Assembly: GCA_002712005.1 (NCBI GenBank) | Contig: PASP01000010.1 | Location: 302,707-341,300 of the forward strand | Reading direction: 5' to 3' | Length of the DNA: 38,594 nucleotides | Source of the DNA: Halobacteriovoraceae bacterium | GTDB taxonomy: Bacteria > Bdellovibrionota > Bacteriovoracia > Bacteriovoracales > Bacteriovoracaceae | In this document: positions 15,320-23,800 of the stretch, piece after piece | Layout: each line of letters starts with the position of its first letter | Position numbering within the stretch: the first letter of the stretch is position 1 | The notes under the pieces: model-generated | What the model was told of the DNA's origin: nothing | Seen by the model: only the letters and a program-made list of their open reading frames with translations | The model's database searches: none | Program-made: the position numbers and the translations under genes

Positions 15320-16636
15320 CTAGATACTCTTTAAGGTCGCAGTAAGAGATGACTTATTTTTTTTAAAGAGACAGTAAAGGGCTTGAGCTTTTAATTTATT
15401 TTCTAAAGGAATAAATTGAGCCCCTTTACTGGATTTGAGTTGTTCCATTGCGGCCTTACAATCACCATTGTGAACGGCGAGAAAGATTTTACTAAAATGA
15501 GCTTTATTTTCCATTTGAATATCTTTCTCTTCAGGTAGGGTCTTGATTGATGTATCAAGATCCTTCATTTCTCTACTTTGAATATCTTGAAATTCTTGCA
15601 TCGGGTGTGGCATTCCTGAGGGGATGAGATCTTGATTAATATCTTTAATAAAGCTTAGAGTAAGAAGCCTTGAATGAGGATTAAAGGTTTCATTATTCCA
15701 GTAGTTAACGACTTCATACATCGATTTATTATAGAAAGACGCTTGTAGATCTTTAGATTTTGTTAAAGGGGAAATCTTCTCTAAGAGATTGTAGCTAATA
15801 TTAATATTATGAGCATCCAAGGAGAGCATACTTTGCGTCAGCTCTATCATTTCCTTTTGACCTGCAAAGTAGAAAAAAGCAAAGAGAAGGGCACCAGCGA
15901 CCACGACATTCTTTATCAGATCCATGATCATCTTAAAAAGAATCCCCATAAAGACTGAGGCGCGATTCTCTTTTAAAATATCAAGTTTATCGAGTTTATC
16001 TAAAAGAGAGAAATTACTCTTTTTGGTAATCGACTCTAATTTATCGACTTTTTCTAAAAGGTCGAGATGTTCTAATTGATTTAGGTATTCTAGATTTTTT
16101 AACGCCGTAAGATTTTCTAAAGACTTCATCTGATCGAGTTTTTCAAGCCCTTTGATTTGGTCCAGATGAGAGAGTTCTTTTAAGTGATCTAACTTTTCTA
16201 GCTTATCGAGATTTTTGATTTCCTCAATCTTTTGAAGTCGATCGAGATGATCGAGTTTCTCTAGCTTTGGGCTTAGAGATTTTATATGTTGATCGAGTCC
16301 ATTTAGGTCTTCATGAAGACTGTCCAGTTTGGAAAGATCTTTTAAATGATCGAGTTTAGGAAGATAGTTTGATATTTCTTCGAGATCTTCTTTGAGATGA
16401 TTTATCTTTTTTAAATAGTTGAGATCTTCTAAGTGATCGAGCTTATTTAGCTTTTCTAATTTATTGAGTTTTTCAATATCAATGCATTTTTCGAGAAGAA
16501 GAAGTTGATCAAGAATACTCTGTACAACTTCTTGTACATCCGTATGGCGTTGGGGTGAGTGGGAAGATTCACCGCTACCGACCATGTCTGAATCAAAATT
16601 ATCTTTCGTTTTTACCAGTTTCACTTTTTCTCTCAA
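15320..16636 (-). CDS. Membrane protein with long three-residue Lxx repeat, last gene of the motAB operon
   Basis: A 438-aa protein; I do not recognise the family. Predicted start is TTG at 16636 with AAAGG about 9 nt upstream; ATG at codon 19 is an alternative. Residues 55-203 place Leu, Ile or Val at almost every third position (LEKLDHLKELSHLDQIKGL style), with occasional one-residue inserts. The intervening residues are mostly Lys, Asp, Glu, His and Asn. One membrane helix follows (about 241-258, KNVVVAGALLFAFFYFAG). A C-terminal region of about 180 residues has no Cys motif except near the end (DCKAA, LYCLF). A cytoplasmic repeat rod and periplasmic C-terminus are plausible. It follows motA, motB and a small membrane protein on the same strand, with 42 bp spacing, so it probably works with the stator complex. 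Ends in TAG. Confidence 0.7.
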   Translation of the reverse strand: MREKVKLVKTKDNFDSDMVGSGESSHSPQRHTDVQEVVQSILDQLLLLEKCIDIEKLNKLEKLNKLDHLEDLNYLKKINHLKEDLEEISNYLPKLDHLKDLSKLDSLHEDLNGLDQHIKSLSPKLEKLDHLDRLQKIEEIKNLDKLEKLDHLKELSHLDQIKGLEKLDQMKSLENLTALKNLEYLNQLEHLDLLEKVDKLESITKKSNFSLLDKLDKLDILKENRASVFMGILFKMIMDLIKNVVVAGALLFAFFYFAGQKEMIELTQSMLSLDAHNINISYNLLEKISPLTKSKDLQASFYNKSMYEVVNYWNNETFNPHSRLLTLSFIKDINQDLIPSGMPHPMQEFQDIQSREMKDLDTSIKTLPEEKDIQMENKAHFSKIFLAVHNGDCKAAMEQLKSSKGAQFIPLENKLKAQALYCLFKKNKSSLTATLKSI

Positions 16637-16678
16637 GAAAGGTTTACCTTTGTCTTATCGGAGGAAAAGAAAAAACTT

Positions 16679-17242
16679 TTAGAGGGCCAATATATTTAAT
16701 TTGTTGAATTTACTAAGATATCGTTTCTCAATGGTTGAGAGGCTTTGTTGGTTGAGATCTTTTTCCAGAAAGGGCTTCATTTCTTCTTTTGTTCGCTTAA
16801 GTTCCTGGCCTAGATGCCATCTAAAATAGGGGAGCATTAGGATTTGGAAAAAGTCGATAGAGTCTCTTCTTATAGCAAAATGGGCCAAAGACTCATAGAA
16901 AATGACCTGATTGATGATAAAGGCGATATGGGCAGATTCAAGATATTGATCTCCTTGGATCTTATCCTGGTTATGATAAGAGTCTAGGAGAGTAGGGACT
17001 TTTATAAGTTCAAGGGGAGTGGCCATCTTGGAAAGAGGGGCAATCTCACTTCTCAAACATTCTTGATAGAGTTCTTTTTTTGGGGATTCAGGACATAGAG
17101 AGGCAACATGAGTAAGGTCTAGTCTTAGCATCTTTCTTTTGAATGGACTGTCTTGAAATGTATAAAAGAGAAAAAGACTGAGACCAGTAAAGAGAGTAAA
17201 ATAGAGAATAAAAAAGAAGGCCTTTTTTATTGGATTAGTCAT
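16679..17242 (-). CDS. Small membrane-anchored protein downstream of motB
   Basis: A 187-aa protein of unknown family. I chose ATG 17242 (MTNPIKKAFFFILYF) because GGAG lies 9 nt upstream and the membrane anchor (residues about 7-27) then sits at the N-terminus; a TTG 7 codons upstream would be less natural. The start overlaps the motB stop by 8 nt (ATGACTAA), indicating translational coupling. The remainder is helical and probably periplasmic, with two Cys (CPES, ECLRSE) and Leu-rich segments. Its place between motB and the Lxx-repeat protein suggests a role as stator accessory, but this rests on context alone. Confidence 0.72.
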   Translation of the reverse strand: MTNPIKKAFFFILYFTLFTGLSLFLFYTFQDSPFKRKMLRLDLTHVASLCPESPKKELYQECLRSEIAPLSKMATPLELIKVPTLLDSYHNQDKIQGDQYLESAHIAFIINQVIFYESLAHFAIRRDSIDFFQILMLPYFRWHLGQELKRTKEEMKPFLEKDLNQQSLSTIEKRYLSKFNKLNILAL

Positions 17243-17942
17243 TGAAATATACTCCAAAACCAAACTTTACTTTCTTCTTATCATCAATAGGCTCGAGAAC
17301 TTTAATTACGACGCGACGGTTTTCTTCGAGGTTTTGATTGACTAAATTTCCTTTTTCATCAACTTCTTCAACTAGTGGTTCTGAGTCACCTTTAGTGGTT
17401 GAAGCAAGACGATTCGGTTCAAAACCATAATATTCAAAGCGGGCCAATACCTTTGCCGAACGGATGGCCGCCAATTCCCAGGCATTATCGGCAACCTGGC
17501 TTTTAGAAGCTTCGAAGGCATCAGAGTGCCCTTCGATGATTACTCTGTAGTTCTTTCTCTTTGTTTTAATAATATCAATAAGAACATCCAGTGAGCTCAA
17601 GGAGTCTGGGGATAGGCGATGGTCTCCTTCTGGAAAGAGGACACTACCTGAAAAGGAGACAACGATTTCTCCATTTCTAACTGAAATTTTAGCTTTCTTC
17701 GTGATTTCTGGATGTTTAGAGACCTCTTCCATCAGTTCTTTCATTTTTAATTCAGAACTTTTGTATTTGTCTTTATTAAAACTCTTTGAAAGTTCGATGG
17801 CCTTCTTATTGAATCCAGCTGGATCATAATTGGCAAAGGCCATCATGAGGATGAAGAAACAAGCAATAAGAGTCATCATATCGGCATAACTAACTAGCCA
17901 ATCGTCTCCGCCACCTTCATCAATATCGGGTTGTTGATCCAT
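17235..17942 (-). CDS. motB: MotB-type stator protein with OmpA-like peptidoglycan-binding domain
   Basis: A 235-aa protein. After a short acidic cytoplasmic tail comes the single membrane helix WLVSYADMMTLIACFFILMMAFA, with Asp21 in the position of the ion-carrying Asp of MotB. A linker and plug-like segment follow. Residues about 100-215 are an OmpA/MotB domain: VLFPEGDHRLSPDSL, VIIEGHSDAFE, WELAAIRSAKVLARFEYYG, ENRRVVIKVL. It should form the peptidoglycan-anchored half of an ion-driven stator with MotA. AGAGG lies upstream of the ATG; the gene follows motA by 25 bp. It is not next to flagellar structural genes in this window, so it may drive a different machine. Confidence 0.94.
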   Translation of the reverse strand: MDQQPDIDEGGGDDWLVSYADMMTLIACFFILMMAFANYDPAGFNKKAIELSKSFNKDKYKSSELKMKELMEEVSKHPEITKKAKISVRNGEIVVSFSGSVLFPEGDHRLSPDSLSSLDVLIDIIKTKRKNYRVIIEGHSDAFEASKSQVADNAWELAAIRSAKVLARFEYYGFEPNRLASTTKGDSEPLVEEVDEKGNLVNQNLEENRRVVIKVLEPIDDKKKVKFGFGVYFND

Positions 17943-17967
17943 AAGAAACCTCTAGTTATTCAATTGA

Positions 17968-18747
17968 TTAAGCATTTTTCCAATCAAGTCTATCTTTAGG
18001 GAGAAGAAAACTATTAAGATCTTCGGCTACAAGAATAGGGTTTGATTTTTCCATAATATGCTTAATGCCTTCTAAAATAATTTCATTTCTAATTTGTGAC
18101 TCTCGAGAGAGGACTTCTAAGTTTTCTCCGATAGGAATAACAAAGAGGTTCGCGATAATAACCCCATAGAGAGTTGTAATGAGGCACACTCCCATGGCCG
18201 GTCCAATCATCTTCATAGCATCTTCTCCACCGAGATTGGCCAGAAGAACGATCATCCCAATTGTGGTTCCCATCATTCCAAATGCTGGAGGGAATTTACC
18301 AAGTGACTTTATTTTTCTTGTATCTTCAAAGCGAAGAACACCCATTTGATTTGCTCTATGGGTAAGAATATCGATAACTTTTTCTTTTTCTAAAATTCCG
18401 TCTGCATAGAGTTGAATCGCCTCTTTTAAGAAGGGGTCATCTGCTTTACCTACTAAAGAGTCTAGAGCTTCACCATTACGAGCAGCCTCACAAATACTCA
18501 TTATATTCTTTATCAGATCACTTTGTTTCTTACTCTTACCTTTAAGAAATTGGGAAAAGAAGATCTTAAAGAGATTTCCAATTTTTGTTAACTGAAAGGC
18601 CACTGATGTAGCAGCAAAGGTTCCTCCAATGACAATAAAGAGGGAAGGGCCATCGAAGAAGAGCATAAGATCTGGGTTGGCCATTCTTAGTCCAGCAACG
18701 AGTACACCAGTAGATAAAAGGAGTCCAATAATGGAGATGATATTCAT
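17968..18747 (-). CDS. motA: MotA-type stator protein
   Basis: A 259-aa protein with four membrane helices: about 1-21, 32-52, 152-172 and 181-204. A cytoplasmic loop of about 100 residues between helices 2 and 3 includes a charged segment (CEAARNGEALDSLVGKADDPF) in the region where MotA contacts FliG. FPPAFGMMGTTIGMIVLLANLGG and IGPAMGVCLITTLYGVIIANL are family signatures; the Pro in the latter is the conserved helix-4 Pro. Length and layout are like PomA-type MotA. A GAGG Shine-Dalgarno precedes the ATG. It is first of a four-gene operon divergent from the lipoprotein operon that ends in the FliF-FliG fusion. Whether it uses H+ or Na+ is not decided here. Confidence 0.95.
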   Translation of the reverse strand: MNIISIIGLLLSTGVLVAGLRMANPDLMLFFDGPSLFIVIGGTFAATSVAFQLTKIGNLFKIFFSQFLKGKSKKQSDLIKNIMSICEAARNGEALDSLVGKADDPFLKEAIQLYADGILEKEKVIDILTHRANQMGVLRFEDTRKIKSLGKFPPAFGMMGTTIGMIVLLANLGGEDAMKMIGPAMGVCLITTLYGVIIANLFVIPIGENLEVLSRESQIRNEIILEGIKHIMEKSNPILVAEDLNSFLLPKDRLDWKNA

Positions 18748-18834
18748 AGGTTACTACCTCGAAATATGTGCAATTACGTATATTAGTTTTGCTCTATAGA
18801 TTAGCTTTAATTTTATCATAATTTAGGGAACTGC

Positions 18835-18864
18835 TTGAAATCATTGCTATTAGGCAAATATGTT
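18835..18864 (+). promoter_or_regulatory. Putative sigma-70 promoter of the lipoprotein operon
   Basis: TTGAAA (18835-18840) is followed at 18 bp by TATGTT (18859-18864). Predicted transcription starts near 18871, giving a leader of about 60 nt to the preferred TTG start at 18932. Lies in the region divergent from motA; no clear promoter was found for motA on the other strand. Confidence 0.5.
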
Positions 18865-18917
18865 CACCTCTCCATAAAAACTAATGAATTTTCGGTTTAA
18901 AGTCGAAGAGAACAAAG

Positions 18918-18923
18918 AGGAGG
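18918..18923 (+). promoter_or_regulatory. Strong Shine-Dalgarno deciding the TTG start at 18932
   Basis: A perfect AGGAGG lies 8 nt before an in-frame TTG. That start gives a 28-residue lipoprotein signal peptide. The ATG at 18884 has no ribosome site and would add 16 acidic residues before the signal. Confidence 0.65.
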
Positions 18924-18931
18924 AATTTTAT

Positions 18932-20872
18932 TTGAACGGACTAAGTTCTGATAAATATTTAAGAAAGTTATCTTTTGCAGCACAGACATTCGTACTGAGC
19001 TGTTTCCTCATTTCTTGTGTGGGAACCATTGAAGATAAGAATCCTGAAATTACAAAAGGGGCGAGTACAGAAACTCTTCCTATTACCTTTGAAGGGGTTT
19101 TTGAAGCGACTGCCATTGCTGATACGAAGATTGACGTTTATTTCTATCCTTCAAATATTGAACCAAAGAATGTCACTTATCTTATTTCCTATGATGGGCT
19201 TCAAAACCCTATCTCTGTTCCGGGTACGACTCTTAAAACCAACCATAAAGGTTTACTAAAATACACAGTAACCGGACTCAATATTAATACCAACTACACT
19301 TTCAGTGTTCAGGCGAAAGATATCTCGGGATCTATCAGCACCAGTGCCGCCGTATACACGGAGAAGACATTTGAAAATATAACGGGTGATTTTGCCGGAA
19401 TTAGTAATGTCAGAAATTTAGCAGGTGAGGATGGAAGAACTTCTTTAAGAGTTGAGTGGCCAGCTGCGAGAATTGAAGGAAATACTTTCTATCCCAATGA
19501 AATTGATCCCAATCAATATGAAATCATTCTTATTGATGCAGAAAATCTAACTCCCAATGCCTTTGATGACGATTTCTTTGGTGAGCCTAATCGTAAGAAA
19601 TTTTATGTGGCTGGTTCCAAAGTGAGTCACCAAATCAATGGTCTTAGTCCAGGAACAAAGTACTATGTACGAGTTCGTACGATCCACCAAGGATTTGTCG
19701 ACTATGGTGCGGATGTCGATTATAAGAAAGAAGAGAATTCAAATTATATTCTTGCTCAAACCCTCTCTGATGATGCTTCTAATGTTGATGTTGATTTAAC
19801 AACATTCAATGTTGATATTCTCTCTCTTAATTCAGCAACCTTGGCATGGGAAGGAGCAGAGGGACCTCTCGTCGAATATCGTGTCTACTATCGCAATATG
19901 GATGATGGTGGTCTTCCTTGGAGTTCTTTTAGAACTTCTCGCAATACAGTTTGTGATGGAGAAGATGGCACCTATCCTGAGTGGCGCTGTAAGAAACTCG
20001 ACTTCACAGAGACTTCAACTAAACTTGCAGATCTTGAGCCTCTTGCGGATTATGAAATGATCACTGTGATTTGTATGACTACAGGTTGTGAATACTCAAA
20101 TTCAATTGAGTATGAAAACCAAAGTCCTTATACGATTTTTCCCGGTATAGCGAATTTCTCTGGGATAAATGAAATCGAACAACCTAAGTACTATTGGTCT
20201 GTGGATGAAGTCTATCTTAAAATTGCTTCTCCTGACTTTTCAAGTGGGGCGATTGATGGGCTTCTTGTGGAAGCGAAAGCTAGAACTGCTGACGATGGTC
20301 CTGTGAATAACACCATTCTAAATCATCCAACAGCCGGTAATCCCTCTAATTTAAATGTTGATAATTTTGACTACACTTCAGATGACACGATTACTGTGAC
20401 GGGTGTGCAAACGGATTCAGATGAACAGTATTGCTTCTCTGTTTTACCGTTTATCTATAATGAAGGAGTCGTGCAAATATCACGGGATGGAGAAGTCACT
20501 CGATGTGTAACTCCTACAGTAGCCCTTCCTGATGAAGAGCAATTTGAAGGATTGAACTTCAGTACGACAATTCCTGACACTTCAACAAATACCATTTCTC
20601 TTAACTGGTCAGCACCAGAGGGGGGAATTTATGACAAGTTTAGAATTTTTATTAGGGACTCTTCCGGTGGAGAAACATTTGAATTCTCTGATGCGGTAAA
20701 CCCTTTAAATACGGATTATGTGATGGTTGAAGTTCCTTATGGAACAACGTCGTATACTTTCTCCTTCTTACCGGATGGAGTTTATACGATTGGGGTTCTT
20801 CCTTACTACAGCAATAATATGGAATATGCCCCTTATAATAGCAATATTTATACATTTGATACGGATGACTAA
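18932..20872 (+). CDS. Fn3-type repeat lipoprotein (first of tandem pair)
   Basis: A 646-aa protein from TTG 18932; the ATG at 18884 would give 662 aa. The signal peptide ends in lipobox LISC with Cys29, followed by VGTIEDKNP. The mature part is almost all beta-rich fibronectin-III-like domains, with repeated LxPxTxYxVxVxTxxxG endings (GLNINTNYTFSVQAKD, GLSPGTKYYVRVRTIHQG, DLEPLADYEMITVICMT, SFLPDGVYTIGVLPYY). No enzymatic motif is seen. It is paralogous to the N-terminal part of the next protein, with which it overlaps by one base (TAATG). It is likely an envelope lipoprotein, outer-membrane or surface, and the first gene of the long operon divergent from motAB. Confidence 0.82.
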   Translation: MNGLSSDKYLRKLSFAAQTFVLSCFLISCVGTIEDKNPEITKGASTETLPITFEGVFEATAIADTKIDVYFYPSNIEPKNVTYLISYDGLQNPISVPGTTLKTNHKGLLKYTVTGLNINTNYTFSVQAKDISGSISTSAAVYTEKTFENITGDFAGISNVRNLAGEDGRTSLRVEWPAARIEGNTFYPNEIDPNQYEIILIDAENLTPNAFDDDFFGEPNRKKFYVAGSKVSHQINGLSPGTKYYVRVRTIHQGFVDYGADVDYKKEENSNYILAQTLSDDASNVDVDLTTFNVDILSLNSATLAWEGAEGPLVEYRVYYRNMDDGGLPWSSFRTSRNTVCDGEDGTYPEWRCKKLDFTETSTKLADLEPLADYEMITVICMTTGCEYSNSIEYENQSPYTIFPGIANFSGINEIEQPKYYWSVDEVYLKIASPDFSSGAIDGLLVEAKARTADDGPVNNTILNHPTAGNPSNLNVDNFDYTSDDTITVTGVQTDSDEQYCFSVLPFIYNEGVVQISRDGEVTRCVTPTVALPDEEQFEGLNFSTTIPDTSTNTISLNWSAPEGGIYDKFRIFIRDSSGGETFEFSDAVNPLNTDYVMVEVPYGTTSYTFSFLPDGVYTIGVLPYYSNNMEYAPYNSNIYTFDTDD

Positions 20873-23800
20873 TGTTTAGAATTGAGAGAGTTTCAACATT
20901 CTTCTTATATGTGATGGGATTGATTTTTCTAACGTCTTTCTCTTCATCTTGTGTGGGAACGATTGAAGATATGAATCCTCCAACCACTAAGTCTGCAACG
21001 ACAGCTGGTGAGCCTGTTCCTTTTTCTGGAATAGTAGAAGCTGTAGCAATTAGTGATTCTAAGGTAACTCTTAGTTTCTTACCTGCAGCTGGAAAGCAGA
21101 CTAATCTTGTGTATCTTATCTATATCAATAATTCGAATACTCCTTTGGAAGTAAAAGGGGGAAGTCTTTCTCCTAATGAGTCTGGTTATTATACTTATAC
21201 GGTTACAAAGCTAAGTGTGAATACGACTTATTCTTTTGCCGTTGGTGTTAGAGATCTAACCACAGGGGTTGAGTCTGATGAAAATAAGGAAATGTTCGCT
21301 ACGACATTTTCTAATTTTACAGCTGACTTTGATGGAATTGGATCTGTTGTTCCCGCAGCTGGTGAGGCCGGGACTGAGGAAGTTATCGTTGAATGGATTC
21401 CGGCCATTACAAAAGGTGCAGGTTCCTTTCCTAAGCCAACAGATCCAATTGCTTACGAAATTCGCTATATGAAAGCTGAAAATGGGAAACCAGGAGATCT
21501 CAAAAATGGAGCTGATCCAGATGTCACTGTGACTATGGTTCCCTCAACGATTTCTTCTTCCTCTCCCGTTTCTACCGAGAGAAAGAGACCTGTAGGGGGG
21601 CTTCAGTCTGGAACCAAATACTATTTTATGGTTCGTTGTATCCATAAGGGTTACGCTCTTTATGGATCGGATCCTAATTATAAAGTGGAGCAAAATCTAA
21701 AGATATTATCGGTTACAACTACGGATGAAGGTGGTCTCTTAGAGTGGGACAATGAATCGGTTAAGGTTGAAGCTCCCGATGGAGAAGCTGGATTAACAAA
21801 GGCCGACGTGTCTTGGGCTAAGGCCAGTGGACCATTTCAATTCTATCGTGTCTTCTTTGTTAAAATTGGAGAAGCCAATGCGCTTGATCCCAATGATGAT
21901 GGAGTCGATGATAAGACTTTAGATGAACTCGCTGATGAAGCTCCTGAATTTGATTCAGCATATCTGCAAAGTATCGTTGATGGTACCACCGCTGAAACAA
22001 GTGGATTTAAAGATGTCGATTCTGAAAATGCTTACTATAGACTAGGGCAGGATTCCTCATTAACAAGTTACGGCTACTATAAAATTACTACCTATGTATG
22101 TACCAATTCAAGTTGTGCAGAAGGTTTTAGAATTCCTGGAAATGAGGTCATTTATCGAGTAACTCCTTCTCTTGCTCATTTTTCAGGACTCTTAGCGATT
22201 AAAAGTCCAGGAGATCTTACTCAGGTCGATAATCCAGGGACAACGGATACGGTTACGGTAACCTTTGATCCTCCAGTTGTTTCTGCTGGTTATGTCAATA
22301 AATTTGAACTCTACTGTTTTGAAAGTCTTGATGATACCAGTCCAACTCTTCTCGAAGAGGGAGTGGCCAATACATCAGGAAAAGATGGTTGTAATGGTTT
22401 AGTAAGAACAACTGCAACACCCACGGGAATTAGTGCCATTGGTGAATTTGGAGAGATTGAAATTCAAGCGGATTTCATTCCTTCTGGAAAAACGGCATCA
22501 ACACGAAAGTACTGCTTCGGTGCGATTCCTGTTATTGAAAGTAGTAACTATATTAGAAGAGATATTGGGAATGCGACAGTAAGATGTAAAATTATCGAAA
22601 TTAAAGTTCCAAGCCTTGATGAATTCACTGGAGTGAATGACTCTTGTATCGCTGGAACTACAACTTTAGATGCTAGTTGGAATGAGCCGTCTAATGGTAT
22701 TTATGAAAATTATGAAGTCTTTTGGAAGGAAGTTGATGGAGCAGGTTTTAAATTCTCTGATGCTATTGCTGGAGATGCAGCTTACTCAAGTGCAGATGGA
22801 ATTCCTTCTTCAACACTAAGTTATCAAATTACAGGACTCACTCCAGGAAAGTCTTATCAATATGGTGTCCTTACTTATATTGAAGATGATGACGGAAATA
22901 AAACCTATTCTGAATTTAATGCAGGAACTAAGAGTTGTGCTCTAAGCTATCCAGAGCCTCGTTTTGGGGAATGGGTTGATATCTTTGCTATTGGTCCTAA
23001 GGAAGATGGTAGGGTGCCCTTAAAAGATTCAACTGGAGAGAGAACTTTTCTCTTTGAAACTATCGATTCACTAGGACAGGCGATTGAAGTTGAAGTGGAT
23101 AGTGATCTCAATCCAACAAGTGATCACAAGAATATGTTTGGGGATAATTCAGTATCAACAGGTACATTTGATGGAGTTTGGGGAAAACCTAATGCCGATG
23201 TAGATCAGTTGGTGCGCCATCGCTATTCAAACTCTGGAATCATTCGCCTTATGTGGAAAGATGTAAGCTTTGATGGAGGTTCAAAATCTCTCAATGATTA
23301 TATTGTTGAATTTGGAGATAATGCTCTCGCTAAGAGAAACCGTCTCTTTGGTTATAAAGTTCTTCGTTCTGAAGATGAAGGAATCACTTGGACGGATCTG
23401 ACTTCTGAAGATTACGATTTTCAAACTTCTACAAATAGTGGACTGATTCATCCTAAAGACTTTACTGAATATGCAAGACCTAATATCTCTCCAGCGCCTG
23501 ATCCCTTTAAAGTTGGAGAGTTTATTGATTATAGTGTGAAGTACTCAGCGAATAATGGAAATACAGAAAGAGCAAGAGTTTACTGGTATAAAATTGTTCC
23601 CGTATTTAATGGAAAAGAGATTCGTTATGAACGAACCGATTCTAATCCTCAACATATTATGAAAGTTGTTCTTCCTCCTCCTAATATGGGATTAGTTCAT
23701 CGCTTAATGGCCAATAGACAGACCTGTATGGAATTAGGAAAGAGCTACTCAACTGAAATAGAGGATTTCTATACTTGTCCTTACAATGGAGTAGGGGCCA

